Notes: a model not told the origin generated them from the sequence alone. A stretch of DNA of 30,162 nt from an uncultured Oscillospiraceae bacterium (GCA_934481355.1 CAKSPH010000031.1:1-30162), one strand, 5' to 3'; shown: positions 1 through 9,315, numbered from the stretch's first letter. A program made the numbers and translations.

Positions 1-3000
1 GGAGGACTTCTTCACGAACTCCGCCGCAAATGTGCAGTCGGCGGTCACGGTGAATGTGTATCTGCCGTCAGTGAGCGTAACTTCCCTGCCGTCCATCGTG
101 ACGGACTTCACCTGATATCCGGAATCCGGAGTTACCGTCAGCGTTACCTCCGTGCCGCTCTCATAGGACTTCGTGCCCGGGGTAACTGTGCCGTTTGCGC
201 CTGAATTTACCGTTACCGTGAAGCTGTCCGCCGGGATTTTTTCAAACTCCGCCGCAAAGCTCCAGTCTGCGCACTGTTCGATCGGGAATGTGCAGGTGTT
301 GTTGGTAACTTCGATCTCGCTTCCGTCCAGCGTTGCGGAGCGGAGCTGATAGCCCGGGTCCGGGGTGAGCGTGAGCGTAACATCGTCCCATGAGCCGATG
401 GAATAAACCTGCGTTCCGTCGCTGAGCGTGGTAACGCTTCTGCCATTGTCAAGCCTGCCGTCAAACGTTACAGTACCGTTTTCCGGCTTCGTTATCCGGA
501 GTATCGAAACGTCTATATAATTAATATAGAATTCATTGTCGCCGGATACGGGAGTTACCATGAAATGCCTGCCGTCGGAATACTCGCCGGCGGGCTTTAT
601 TTCAACTTTGTTGAACTCTGCGTCGCCGTACAGCTTATCGTCGCCGGGCTTTGCCAGGATCTCATATTCTGTGCCTGAATAATACTGACCGAGCGTGTTC
701 TGCGGCGCGTCCTTTACATACACCTTGTAGTAGGGATTAAGTATATTTATTGCGATAATGTTGATCCCGCAGAGCTCGCCGATATCCGCAGCAACAGCAG
801 TATCGCCGTATACGGAAATATCGCCGGAATATATCAGCGTATCGTCATCTAACCCGGGAATAACGCCGTTTATGCTCTTAACGCCGTACTTCGGCTTATT
901 GTCCTGAGTCTGTACGGCAATGTCTACGCCGATGTCCGAATTGTTCAGAACGATGACGGAAGAATCCGCGTTGGTGCTGTCAAAGGTTCTGGTAACGCCG
1001 TTGGGAAACCTCAGCGCGGCAGAGGTGATTTTGCCGTCGGCAATACTCTTCTGCAGGTCGGCGGACAGTCCGAGATTAACATACTGCGGCTCTGAGGACT
1101 TGTACAGTGCCAGATATACCGTTCCATCGCCATTCGCCGTCAGACGGTATGTACCGTTCGGTGAAATATCGTATTTAGTCCACTGGCTGGCGTCTGAACC
1201 TGTCCCATACCTCATGGTCTCAAATCTGTAATCATCGTCCGGAATGAGCGTGATGTCAAAGCTCTCCCCGGAGGGTACGAGGAAATATGCGTCTACGCCC
1301 GTGCCTGTTATTTCCAGCGGCTTGCCATTATATTCAGCGGATACGGTGTAGTGATCCGTTGCAGGCTTATCATAATTGCCTTCGTGATAGAAGCCGATCT
1401 TGTCGGTCGCTGCCACGCCGCCGATAGTGACTGTGAAATATCTCGTCTTATTCGAGCTGTATTTCTGCTTAAGATCTATGACGCCGATCTTCAGAGTTAT
1501 GGAACTGTCTGCCACATTCGGAACATCTGCTACAAGGAACGTCCTGCCGTCAGCGTAATCAACCAGACTGAAGACATCATAGGCCGGCTTGCCTGCGAAC
1601 GTCGGGGAGCTGAATGAACCTATCATTATCATAAAGACGCAGTCCTTATAGTCTATGGAAATGAAATCCGTGAGATCGAGCCTATACTGCTTTCCGCCCA
1701 GCAGCTTATATTCCGGGGTTTCACCGTCCAGGGAGGATACCGTCTCATCATACATCACAGCATTTGTACCGTCGACGGTGAACGCCTTCGTGGAGAGCTT
1801 TATCCTTTTGGAGTCGTCTATCGGTGCCAGCGTGTCTGGGATCGTCTGGTTTGAATTATCGATCTCGTATGCCGATCCCGCAGCTATCTCCGCGCCTGAA
1901 CGTAATTTAAGGTTCTCCGAGCTTTCGACGTCTGCAATGTACGCCGAGCTGAGGCAATCAAATTTTGAAGCGGGCAGGTTCAGAACTACGTCCCTGCGCA
2001 GGAAATAAGTATTTGCTGCGTTTATCGCATATAAGCCAATCCAGTTATCGTTTGCCGTGAGCTCGCATTCGTTAAGGGAAACGTCGTATGCTGTCAGAAG
2101 GTCGCTGCTGCAGGAGGCATCAGGCAGTACGTCTATGTACAGATGGTCAACATTAAGGTCAGCTCCCGATCTTAAACCCGTATTCAGAGTAAGCCGATAC
2201 ATATCCTGACCATCATCAGCGCCATTTATAGTGAGGTCGCCGTCAGAACTTATCGCGGCGACATCCCCCGCGCTGATCTTCCAGTCCGACTCGACATAAA
2301 CGTAAGCTTCTCCTTCTATTAATATGCCGGTATTAGCGGTGGTGACAAAGGAACCGGAATTCTTCAGCGTAAGCGTTTTTGTGCTGCCGTCCCAGCTCCA
2401 TGTATCCGCTTCGGCACCGTCTGTGTAATTGACGTAGGTGAATGTCTGTAAATCGCCATTACTGTCGATATACGGCCAGCCACTCGTACTTCTGGTGAAT
2501 TCCATTGTATGGCTGTTGGATTCGCTGACCGTAAAGAATATCTCATTAGTGCCGCTCTGTGGCTGTACGGCGACCCCGTTAAAGTTGAGGTAAAATAAAT
2601 AAGTGCCTGCCTTCACATTTTCGTTTGCCGTAAGGACTAGAGGGAGCCTGGTCTTGCCGGTCGATTCCGGAATAGTGACGTCGACGCCGATATCGCTCCA
2701 GTCGAGATCATATTGACCGTCCTCGTCATGCAGAGCTAACTCCATTTTTTCCGCGCCGTTCACAAAGGGATAAGTGAGCGGAATGGTTATTTTCACGGGA
2801 AGCCCCGGGCTTATTGTCAGCGGGTCGTTATATTCCGCGCTGCCGGCAATGGGAGAAAGCACCCTCTTGCCCACATATATTGGGTTTTTACCGCTGTATA
2901 CTACGCCGCCCTGGCTCGGAGAATAATACGACCATCTTGAATCTTTATATTCGTGTATATAACCTGTGGAGCTGCTGAACTCAAGGTCAAAGGGCACGCT

Positions 3001-4587
3001 GTTTATGCACACGTCATAAGCGTCTGAGCCGTCAAAAATCACCGGGTCAGAATTAGCGGTATACTCGCCCGCATAAACATTGCCGCAGATAACAGGCGTA
3101 TCTCCAAAAGGATATATGGAGAATTCGAATTTACTTGCAGTGACATCTACATATCTGTTCAGGCTGTACTTGTCGCTTATCCGAACGGTTCCGTTCGGCG
3201 CATAATAGCTGTTTAAATTATCAGGATCCGGCGTTACTGTATCATACTTGTATGTAACGCTAAGACAGTCCGCCGCGCTTAAATAGGCATTGCAGTTATT
3301 TACACTTGTGCTGTCAACACCGAGTTTTAATGCTGCCGAGGGATCGTCCGCAGCAGCTACAAGGGTGCAGGATTCATAAGAATTACTGCAGGCATTAGAA
3401 TTCAAGCTTTTATAATCATCAAAATATGCACCTGCACAATATGTGCTGTTTGCTATAACAGCCAGAGTGGCTTCTTTGGCTGTTACGCCTGAAGCATACA
3501 GGGATCTGTCGCAAATAAACAGATTGCCGCTATTATTAAAATTCAGGTTATCCAGATAAAGCTCGCCGGCAGTGCTGTCGGTGGAGTAATAAAACACGCC
3601 CTGAAGATCTGTTTCAACGCCGTTTTCGCCGCCCTTCAGGAGGTTTTCGCCGTTTCTGGCGGCGTCAGTCAGTATCTGATTGCAGAACACATAGCCGCCG
3701 CAGCCGACCTGCTCCTTTGCTGTCACGTTCTTGATATCGTCCGTTCTGAGCCAGCCGATATTGTCCATCTTCGGGAGGTACATTACAGAATCGTTTTTAT
3801 CGCAGGTAAGATAAAGCGAACCATTGTTGCTGTCAGTTATATCTCCGGAGGTATCCTGAGAACGGATAACGCAGTCATGATAGTCATATACTGAAGCCGC
3901 CCCCGCCTTTCCCGGCATGAGCGTCTGCAGATCGAGAAAGCCCCTGTATACAGTCACTGAAACGTTACCGTCAGCAGCCGTTATCGAATCCAGGTCGATA
4001 TAACCGTCGGTCATAAAGAAATTCGGAGAAGAAAATACTCCGTTCGGGGCGATTACCTGACCTTCAGCGTACGCTATTTGCTTCTTGGCGCTGAAAACAG
4101 TCAGTGCGTCGTCGGACAATATCGCGCCGCCGTAGTAGGATATGGAATCACCGGAGCTGAACAGGGTGCCTGTTCCGGTCGCTTTGATCATTCCGGCTCC
4201 CTTGACCGTGATGTCTTTTTCGGAATACACGAACGTGCCCGAGCTTCCCAGATCCATAGAAATCGAGTTGGAAACCAGTACGGTGGGATGGAATTCATCA
4301 TTCGAAGATTCTATTTCGAAATAGTATGCGCCATTCTGACCACCGTTGCCACTGCTGTTAAAGGAATAGCCGTAGCTGCCGTAAAGATTCAGCGTCTGAC
4401 CGTCCCAGTACCAGGGTTCATTCCAGGGCGCTTCGCTGCCGTATTTTGGCTCATTTTCGCGAAGCGTGCAATACGCATTATCTGACGCTGCCGCCGTGAC
4501 CGAGATCACAGGGATAAACGCCGCTATCATGGCGAGCGCCAGAAGCAGACTTATCAGTCTGCTGCCAAGTGGTTTTAATTTCGTCAT
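1..4587 (-). CDS. Giant secreted beta-rich protein with InlB-like bacterial repeats (3' end beyond window)
   Basis: The reading frame stays open for 1529 codons from ATG at 4587 to the window edge, so the C-terminus is missing. An AAGGAGG ribosome binding site sits about 7 bases upstream. Residues 1 to about 34 form a signal peptide: basic start (MTKLKPLGSR), hydrophobic core (LISLLLALAMIAAFIPV), then an Ala-rich cleavage site (VTAAASD). The mature part is rich in Asn, Asp, Ser, Tyr and Gly and looks beta-stranded. WDGQTLNLYG (about residue 58) and WDGSTKTLTLKNSG (about residue 732) resemble each other and recall beta-helix or carbohydrate-binding-like repeats of Ruminococcus surface proteins. 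Two bacterial repeat units (InlB B-repeat/Flg_new type) occupy about residues 1362-1448 and 1452-1527, each with GTV, then LTxTPDxGYQ, then FAAEF. Function is unknown; an adhesin or polymer-binding role is inference. An anchor or dockerin may lie off the left edge. Confidence 0.85.
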   Translation of the reverse strand, partial: MTKLKPLGSRLISLLLALAMIAAFIPVISVTAAASDNAYCTLRENEPKYGSEAPWNEPWYWDGQTLNLYGSYGYSFNSSGNGGQNGAYYFEIESSNDEFHPTVLVSNSISMDLGSSGTFVYSEKDITVKGAGMIKATGTGTLFSSGDSISYYGGAILSDDALTVFSAKKQIAYAEGQVIAPNGVFSSPNFFMTDGYIDLDSITAADGNVSVTVYRGFLDLQTLMPGKAGAASVYDYHDCVIRSQDTSGDITDSNNGSLYLTCDKNDSVMYLPKMDNIGWLRTDDIKNVTAKEQVGCGGYVFCNQILTDAARNGENLLKGGENGVETDLQGVFYYSTDSTAGELYLDNLNFNNSGNLFICDRSLYASGVTAKEATLAVIANSTYCAGAYFDDYKSLNSNACSNSYESCTLVAAADDPSAALKLGVDSTSVNNCNAYLSAADCLSVTYKYDTVTPDPDNLNSYYAPNGTVRISDKYSLNRYVDVTASKFEFSIYPFGDTPVICGNVYAGEYTANSDPVIFDGSDAYDVCINSVPFDLEFSSSTGYIHEYKDSRWSYYSPSQGGVVYSGKNPIYVGKRVLSPIAGSAEYNDPLTISPGLPVKITIPLTYPFVNGAEKMELALHDEDGQYDLDWSDIGVDVTIPESTGKTRLPLVLTANENVKAGTYLFYLNFNGVAVQPQSGTNEIFFTVSESNSHTMEFTRSTSGWPYIDSNGDLQTFTYVNYTDGAEADTWSWDGSTKTLTLKNSGSFVTTANTGILIEGEAYVYVESDWKISAGDVAAISSDGDLTINGADDGQDMYRLTLNTGLRSGADLNVDHLYIDVLPDASCSSDLLTAYDVSLNECELTANDNWIGLYAINAANTYFLRRDVVLNLPASKFDCLSSAYIADVESSENLKLRSGAEIAAGSAYEIDNSNQTIPDTLAPIDDSKRIKLSTKAFTVDGTNAVMYDETVSSLDGETPEYKLLGGKQYRLDLTDFISIDYKDCVFMIMIGSFSSPTFAGKPAYDVFSLVDYADGRTFLVADVPNVADSSITLKIGVIDLKQKYSSNKTRYFTVTIGGVAATDKIGFYHEGNYDKPATDHYTVSAEYNGKPLEITGTGVDAYFLVPSGESFDITLIPDDDYRFETMRYGTGSDASQWTKYDISPNGTYRLTANGDGTVYLALYKSSEPQYVNLGLSADLQKSIADGKITSAALRFPNGVTRTFDSTNADSSVIVLNNSDIGVDIAVQTQDNKPKYGVKSINGVIPGLDDDTLIYSGDISVYGDTAVAADIGELCGINIIAINILNPYYKVYVKDAPQNTLGQYYSGTEYEILAKPGDDKLYGDAEFNKVEIKPAGEYSDGRHFMVTPVSGDNEFYINYIDVSILRITKPENGTVTFDGRLDNGRSVTTLSDGTQVYSIGSWDDVTLTLTPDPGYQLRSATLDGSEIEVTNNTCTFPIEQCADWSFAAEFEKIPADSFTVTVNSGANGTVTPGTKSYESGTEVTLTVTPDSGYQVKSVTMDGREVTLTDGRYTFTVTADCTFAAEFVKKSS

Positions 4588-4634
4588 TTTTTTCCTCCTT
4601 CATAATGCGGAAAACTTTACCAAACTTTATCTAT

Positions 4635-4663
4635 ATTATATCTGAATTCCGTAAATTTGTCAA
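4635..4663 (-). promoter_or_regulatory. Consensus sigma-A promoter for the giant secreted protein
   Basis: Read leftward, TTGACA (4663-4658) and TATAAT (4640-4635) are separated by exactly 17 bp. Both hexamers match the consensus perfectly. Predicted transcription start is near 4628, giving a leader of about 40 nt to the ATG at 4587. Confidence 0.88.
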
Positions 4664-4729
4664 CAGATTTCTTTCTGTCTGCGATGGAACAAGGAGAACT
4701 TCCTGACCGAAAGTAGCAGCTATGCAGCC

Positions 4730-4745
4730 GCTTTTAGAGGTGACC
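4730..4745 (+). repeat. Isolated terminus of family A miniature element (remnant)
   Basis: GCTTTTAGAGGTGACC matches the right terminal repeat of the complete family A elements at 17902-18060 and 25051-25265 (GGTTTTTAGAGGTNACC) at nearly every position. No matching left terminus was found nearby, so this is read as a remnant. The surrounding gap (4664-4776) otherwise shows nothing gene-like. Confidence 0.5.
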
Positions 4746-4776
4746 AACTGATTAGCCTGTAAATATCTGAAAACCG

Positions 4777-4806
4777 CTGGGCGCAGTTATGGAAAACTGC
4801 GCCCAG
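4777..4806 (-). terminator. Strong terminator hairpin ending the pyrimidine operon
   Basis: A perfect 12-bp stem (CTGGGCGCAGTT / AACTGCGCCCAG) with a six-base loop lies 22 bp beyond the stop codon of the 137-aa gene. The U-tract is weak on the minus side (GCGGTTTTCAG). It separates the pyrimidine operon from the secreted-protein promoter. Confidence 0.75.
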
Positions 4807-4828
4807 TACTTTTATTGGTTACCGATTG

Positions 4829-5242
4829 TTATTTTGCAGACTGCTCCGGTGCCCTGCGGCAATTTTCCAGCAGTTCCCTGAGCTGGGCTATCGGAACAAA
4901 AAACGCCTTTTCGCTGTCATTTTCCATTTCAATGACCATCAGCGCTTTGTTTCCCCAGTCGTTGACAGTTATCCTGCGTATAGTAGAGCCTTTGTCAGTC
5001 TTGGTATTGATCGACTTCAGCAGGTCGTTCATGCGGACGAAACCGTGTATCCTGCCGCTGCTGCTTGTCCGGAATGACAGCTTCTTTGCGAGGGGTCTTT
5101 CAATGTCGATTATTACCCTGACCTCCGTTATACCGCCGGGCATTTCAGCCTCCGTGCGATGCACCGTGCGGAACAGCTTTGCCGGAATGTAGTCCTCCAG
5201 CCTGACCGTCGGCGCGCCTGCGTAATGCTCTGAATTAGCCAT
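4829..5242 (-). CDS. Conserved-looking hypothetical protein, last gene of the pyrimidine operon (137 aa)
   Basis: I do not recognise this protein. It is soluble, without signal peptide, membrane segment or cysteine clusters, and mixed alpha/beta in appearance. It begins MANSEHYAGAPTVRLEDYIP and ends in a charged helix (IAQLRELLENCRR). The centre alternates short strands (TEVRVIIDIERP, SFRTSSSGRIHGFVRMNDLL, IRRITVNDWGNKALMVIEME). It starts 21 bp after the aminotransferase stop, has a plausible GGAAGG site upstream, and is followed by a strong terminator. This supports cotranscription with pydD. The frame is chosen over opposite-strand alternatives because it continues the operon with tight spacing. 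A role in regulation or assembly of the pathway is possible but unsupported. Confidence 0.7.
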   Translation of the reverse strand: MANSEHYAGAPTVRLEDYIPAKLFRTVHRTEAEMPGGITEVRVIIDIERPLAKKLSFRTSSSGRIHGFVRMNDLLKSINTKTDKGSTIRRITVNDWGNKALMVIEMENDSEKAFFVPIAQLRELLENCRRAPEQSAK

Positions 5243-5263
5243 GCTTCATCGATCCTTCCTTAT

Positions 5264-6586
5264 TTAAAGTGATGCGTCTACCTCGGCGAGGACCTCGTCT
5301 ACCTTCACCATTTCCTCGCGGAGCTGCTCCGGAGTGATGATAAGCGGCGGGCATACAAGTATCATGTTCTCGTGGGAGTAGGTCATGAATTTCTTTGCCT
5401 TGAGCTTTCCGATGATACCGCTCATAACGCCGAGCTTGTCGCCGCCGTAGGGCACCAGGGGCTCCCTTGTTTCCTTGTCCTTGACCAGCTCAATAGCGGA
5501 GAACAGTCCAATGTAGCGTACGTCGCCCACGCACTTGTGCTTAGCCCTGAGCTCCTCGAGTATCTCGCCGAGCACCTTGCCGCTCTTGTTTACGTTGTCG
5601 AGGATATTGTTGTCCTTGTAGTAGTTCAGGCAGGCAACTCCTGCTGCGCAGGCAAGCGGGTGTCCGCTGTATGTAAGTCCGCACTGGAGAACGTTGTCAT
5701 CGAAATAATCCGCGATCTTTCTGCTGACTGCAACGCCGCCGAGCTGTACATAGCCGCAGGTAACTCCCTTTGCGAAGCTTACGATATCAGGCTTTACGCC
5801 GAAGTTCTCAAAGGCGAACATCTTTCCGGTGCGCCCGAAGCCCGCCATGACCTCGTCGCAGATCATCATGATACCGAACTCGTCGCAGATCCTGCGGACT
5901 CCCGCAAGGTAGCCCTCCGGCGGGATAATGATGCCGTTGGAGCCGGTGATGGTCTCCATTACGATGGCTGCGACCGTGTCCGGACCCTCGTAGATGACCT
6001 GCTCGCGGAGCTTGTTTACATAGTACTCGCTGTACTCCTTCTCGCTTGCGAACGGCAGATTATCGCGGTACATATACGGGTCGAAGAACTTCACGAATCC
6101 GGGAATGCCGGGTTCCAGCGGATATCTTCTCGGCTCGCCGGTCAGGTTTCCTGCGCCGAACGTGGAACCGTGGTAGCTTCTGTAACGGGAGAACACCTTT
6201 TTCCTGCCGGTGTACATCCTCGCCATCTTGATCGCGTTTTCGTTCGCGTCGGCGCCGCCGTTGGTGAAGAACACCTTGGCGATGTTGTCCGGCATCAGGT
6301 CAACTACCATCTCGGCAAGCTTGGAACGGCTCTCGCAGGCGTAGCTGGGACCCACAAAGCAGAATTTCTCCGCCTGCTCCTTGATGGCGTCTATGATGGG
6401 ACGGCAGCCGAAGCCGACGTTCAGGTTAACCAGCTGGCTGGACATATCGGTGTAGCGGTTTCCGTCGTAATCCCAGAAATATATGCCCTCGCCGCGCTCT
6501 ACGGGGATAGGGTTCAGACCGCCCTGTTTTGACCATGACTGTAAATTGTACTTGGTGTGGTTTGTTTTGATCTCAGTTGCATTCAT
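5264..6586 (-). CDS. pydD: Class III PLP aminotransferase, probable beta-alanine aminotransferase (PydD)
   Basis: This 440-residue protein has the full length and motifs of class III (omega) aminotransferases. They include FFTNGGADANENAIKMAR (residues 106-123), SYHGSTFG (137-144), the pyridine-nitrogen-binding Asp in MICDEVMAGFGRTGK (D244) and the Schiff-base lysine in VSFAKGVTCGY (K273). Close relatives by appearance are taurine:pyruvate and beta-alanine transaminases. Its place between pucR, the dehydrogenase/hydrolase genes and a semialdehyde reductase elsewhere in the locus favours beta-alanine, converted to malonic semialdehyde. The amino acceptor (pyruvate or 2-oxoglutarate) cannot be read from sequence. 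Its ATG overlaps the end of pucR by 14 bp, and its GGAGG site lies inside pucR, so translation is probably coupled. Confidence 0.87.
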   Translation of the reverse strand: MNATEIKTNHTKYNLQSWSKQGGLNPIPVERGEGIYFWDYDGNRYTDMSSQLVNLNVGFGCRPIIDAIKEQAEKFCFVGPSYACESRSKLAEMVVDLMPDNIAKVFFTNGGADANENAIKMARMYTGRKKVFSRYRSYHGSTFGAGNLTGEPRRYPLEPGIPGFVKFFDPYMYRDNLPFASEKEYSEYYVNKLREQVIYEGPDTVAAIVMETITGSNGIIIPPEGYLAGVRRICDEFGIMMICDEVMAGFGRTGKMFAFENFGVKPDIVSFAKGVTCGYVQLGGVAVSRKIADYFDDNVLQCGLTYSGHPLACAAGVACLNYYKDNNILDNVNKSGKVLGEILEELRAKHKCVGDVRYIGLFSAIELVKDKETREPLVPYGGDKLGVMSGIIGKLKAKKFMTYSHENMILVCPPLIITPEQLREEMVKVDEVLAEVDASL

Positions 6587-7784
6587 AAGAATCGTCCTCC
6601 ATTATCAGCTTTGAGTTTTCCATATTGAGCAGTTCCTTTGCCCGGAAAGCCAGAAGCAGATTCATTTTATCCTCGTCGCTGAAGCTGCTGTCAAGAAGCT
6701 CGCGTATCTGTTTCAGCTTGTAGTTCACCGTGTTCCGGTGAACGCCGAAGATATCCGCGACTTCCTTGACGCTGCAGTCGTTCTCGAAGTAGCAGCGCAG
6801 CAGCTCCGCGCAGTCGGTGTTGTTCTTGGCGTCGTAGTCAAGCAGTTTTCCGATGGTGCTGTCAACGTAATCCGAAAGGATACGCGAACTCTCTACACCG
6901 AAAAGAAGCTTGTAAACTCCGATGTCGTGATAGTGCATGACCGTAGCTTTTTTCATTGCCGCAAGCCTCATTGCAGAGACCGCCTCATGATAGCAGGAAT
7001 GTATCCCGTCGTAGCCAAGTCCGTTGTCCGAAATGCCGATGTGCACTCCCACCGGCTCGTTGTAGTTTTCGGTGACAGCAGCCGCAAGCTGCTCAGCGAG
7101 CTTTCCTGCTTCCTGTGCGGAGAAATGCTGCCGGACTATCACCAGATAGTTCTCCTGAATGAAAATACAGGAAGGATACTGCGTGCTGGCGCATATCTTC
7201 CGCACAAGGAATCTCATGCTGCGCCATTCATCGCCGCTGCCGGGCTTATCCGGGTGGGAAAGCTCCGCCGCAAGAAGCGTGTAGCCGCTCACGTCGTGAA
7301 AACCCCGCCGCTCCAGCACCGGCGCGTAGCCGTCCCGCTGACCGGGCGAGAAGAACAGGTTCCGGAAAGCCCCGGCAAGGCTGGTCTCGCTCTCCTCGTT
7401 GCTGACTATCCTGTGGCAGAAGTCGTATGTCAGGTCGATAAGTCTTACAGTCCACGGCACCACGAACAGCGGCAGCGCACTGCGCTCGCAGTATTCCGCG
7501 ACCTCCCTAGGGACGGCGTTTATGTACGGACCGATATTCACAACGATTCCGGCGGCGTTCCTTTCTTTCAGATGATGTGCAAAATCAAGGAGCCAGTCGT
7601 TTCCCTTATGCCCGATGCCGGTAGTGAATACCAGCTCGTTTCCATGCATGAAGTCCGGCACCTCGCTGTCCTCAACGATATGCACCCACCGGACGTAGTT
7701 CTCCATTCCCGCCTTTCCGGCGATGAGCTTCATGCCGTAGGTCTTTTCGGCGTTCGCACATATTCTTGCAAGAGTGATAGCCAT
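6573..7784 (-). CDS. PucR-family transcriptional regulator
   Basis: This 403-residue protein has an N-terminal PucR/purine-catabolism-type domain (about residues 5-125, with GNELVFTTGIG and AAGIVVNIG). A central GGDEF-like CdaR region follows. The C-terminal helix-turn-helix (about residues 340-395) carries CSVKEVADIFGVHRNTVNYKLKQI, the HTH_30 signature. The ATG at 7784 is preferred to the GTG at 7790 because the GTG overlaps the AAAGGAGGG ribosome binding site, which sits 5 nt before the ATG. PucR proteins usually control nitrogen-compound catabolism from within their own cluster, often sensing the substrate. Lying between preA and pydD, it is the obvious local regulator. Its operator is unknown; the palindrome at 17745-17759 is one candidate. 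Confidence 0.9.
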   Translation of the reverse strand: MAITLARICANAEKTYGMKLIAGKAGMENYVRWVHIVEDSEVPDFMHGNELVFTTGIGHKGNDWLLDFAHHLKERNAAGIVVNIGPYINAVPREVAEYCERSALPLFVVPWTVRLIDLTYDFCHRIVSNEESETSLAGAFRNLFFSPGQRDGYAPVLERRGFHDVSGYTLLAAELSHPDKPGSGDEWRSMRFLVRKICASTQYPSCIFIQENYLVIVRQHFSAQEAGKLAEQLAAAVTENYNEPVGVHIGISDNGLGYDGIHSCYHEAVSAMRLAAMKKATVMHYHDIGVYKLLFGVESSRILSDYVDSTIGKLLDYDAKNNTDCAELLRCYFENDCSVKEVADIFGVHRNTVNYKLKQIRELLDSSFSDEDKMNLLLAFRAKELLNMENSKLIMEDDSYECN

Positions 7785-7803
7785 AAACACCCTCCTTTCG
7801 GAT

Positions 7804-9288
7804 TTATCTTCCGGGCTTCTTCACCCGGCGGCTGTGGGATATCGAGCCTGTCGGACAGACGAGGGTGCAAAGCAGGCAGCCGACGCATTTTCCGCCGGAA
7901 AGCCGCGGTTTTCTGTCCTCGCCCATGACTATTGCCTGATGTCCGCCGTCCATGCAGGAGACGTAACATCTTCCGCAGCCTGCGCAGCTATCCTTGTCGA
8001 ATATCGGGTAAACCACTGTGCTTCTGTCCAGATCGTCCGCCGGAACTACGTTTGCGAGCGCTGTCCCTGTGAGCTCGCTGAGCTTTGCCATGCCCTTTGA
8101 TTCAAGATACGCTTTCGTTCCCGAAATCAGGTCGTCGATTATGCGGTAGCCGTACTGCATTACCGCCGTGGTTATCTGGATATTCGTGCAGCCAAGCGCG
8201 ATGAATTCCAGCGCGTCGTGCCAGCTTTCGATTCCGCCGATACCGCTCAGCGGCATTCCGGAAAGCTCCGGGCATACCGCCATATCGTGAATGAACCGCA
8301 GAGCTATCGGCTTCACAGCCTTTCCGGAATACCCGGAAACGGAGCACTTTCCGTTTACGCCGGGGCAGGAGACCATCGTGTCAAGGTCGATACGCGTCAG
8401 GCTCTTTACCGTGTTTATCGCGGCGATGCCGTCCGCTCCGCCCTCTTTCGCGGCTGTCGCGGGGACCTCCATATTGCCGATGTTCGGGGTCATTTTTGCC
8501 AGCACCGGGAGCTTCGTCCCGCGCTTTGCGGCGGCGGTGTAGGCTCTCACAAGCTCCGGGTTCTGCCCGACGTCGCTGCCGAGTCCCTCGCCCACCATCT
8601 GCGGGCAGGAGAAGTTGCACTCGATGATGTCGCAGCCCGCCTCCTCGCTGAGCCTTGCAAGCTCCGTCCATTCATCCTCGGTGCTGCCCATGATGGAGGA
8701 AACGATCACCTTTGTCGGGAAATCCTGCTTCAGGCGGCGCAGTATCTCCAGATTCTCTTTCAGCGGGTGGTCGGATATCTGCTCCAGGTTCTTGAACCCC
8801 ACAAACGGAGTGCTTTCCTTGCCTATCGCGTCAAATCTCGGGGAAACCTCGTCCGGCTTAATGAATCCTATTGTCTTGTAGACGATACCGCCCCAGCCGG
8901 CTTTCAGCGCGTTCGCGCACATCTCATAGCCGCTCGCCACCACCGACGACGACAGGAAGAACGGATTCTCGCACTTAACGCCGCAGAATTCCATCGAAAG
9001 GTCTGCGGAAAGCTCCTCCGCCTTTACCGGCTCGGGAGCCGCTGCCGCCATCTCGCGTATCTTCACGGGAGATTCGTAGTGCAGACAGGCTTTCTCGCAC
9101 TCGCCGGAACACTCCGCGCATCTGGAGGCTTCAATGTACCCGGCTCCCACGGAGGGATCCTCAAACCTCACCGCCCTTACGAACCGCGCCGGGTCGAAGC
9201 CCTCCGGGCACGCCGCCGTGCAGGGGGCGTCAGAGCACAGCATACACCGCGCCGATTCATTATTTAAAATTAGATTTCCGTATTTCAT
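7804..9288 (-). CDS. preA: Dihydropyrimidine dehydrogenase, PreA/PydA type with N-terminal Fe-S domain
   Basis: This 494-residue enzyme is predicted to reduce uracil/thymine to the dihydro forms. Three parts are visible. The N-terminal iron-sulfur domain has Cys 15, 18, 23, 27 and 57, 60, 64, 68 ([26 protein letters not shown]). The FMN TIM-barrel (about 98-400) has [27 protein letters not shown] and GIGGI. The C-terminal 2[4Fe-4S] ferredoxin domain has Cys 435, 438, 441, 445 and 468, 471, 474, 478. The FAD and NADPH domains of full-length dehydrogenase are absent, and no PreT partner lies nearby. Reduced ferredoxin is therefore the likely donor, as described for a clostridial PydA. The ATG at 9288 is chosen because AGGAGG lies 8 nt before it; an upstream GTG (9306) would be part of the leader. 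The usual catalytic-loop Cys position appears to be Val240. Confidence 0.92.
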   Translation of the reverse strand: MKYGNLILNNESARCMLCSDAPCTAACPEGFDPARFVRAVRFEDPSVGAGYIEASRCAECSGECEKACLHYESPVKIREMAAAAPEPVKAEELSADLSMEFCGVKCENPFFLSSSVVASGYEMCANALKAGWGGIVYKTIGFIKPDEVSPRFDAIGKESTPFVGFKNLEQISDHPLKENLEILRRLKQDFPTKVIVSSIMGSTEDEWTELARLSEEAGCDIIECNFSCPQMVGEGLGSDVGQNPELVRAYTAAAKRGTKLPVLAKMTPNIGNMEVPATAAKEGGADGIAAINTVKSLTRIDLDTMVSCPGVNGKCSVSGYSGKAVKPIALRFIHDMAVCPELSGMPLSGIGGIESWHDALEFIALGCTNIQITTAVMQYGYRIIDDLISGTKAYLESKGMAKLSELTGTALANVVPADDLDRSTVVYPIFDKDSCAGCGRCYVSCMDGGHQAIVMGEDRKPRLSGGKCVGCLLCTLVCPTGSISHSRRVKKPGR

Positions 9289-9315
9289 TCTGATAACCTC
9301 CTGCACAGGTATTTT

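Noticed and set aside
4697..4745. A short family A element flanked by AACT direct repeats
   Set aside because: The left end (TCCTGACCGAAAG) does not resemble the family A left terminus, so the flanking AACT pair is probably coincidence.
5372..6532. Long open frame on the plus strand opposite pydD
   Set aside because: It is the reverse-strand shadow of a gene with full aminotransferase motifs, has no recognisable domain, and lacks a ribosome binding site. Similar shadows oppose preA, hydA and pucR.
5264..6586. Taurine degradation (aminotransferase with TauE/SafE and iron-dependent reductase)
   Set aside because: The aminotransferase and reductase families would fit, but no sulfoacetaldehyde-cleaving enzyme is present. 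The genes sit among dihydropyrimidine enzymes, so beta-alanine is the better substrate.
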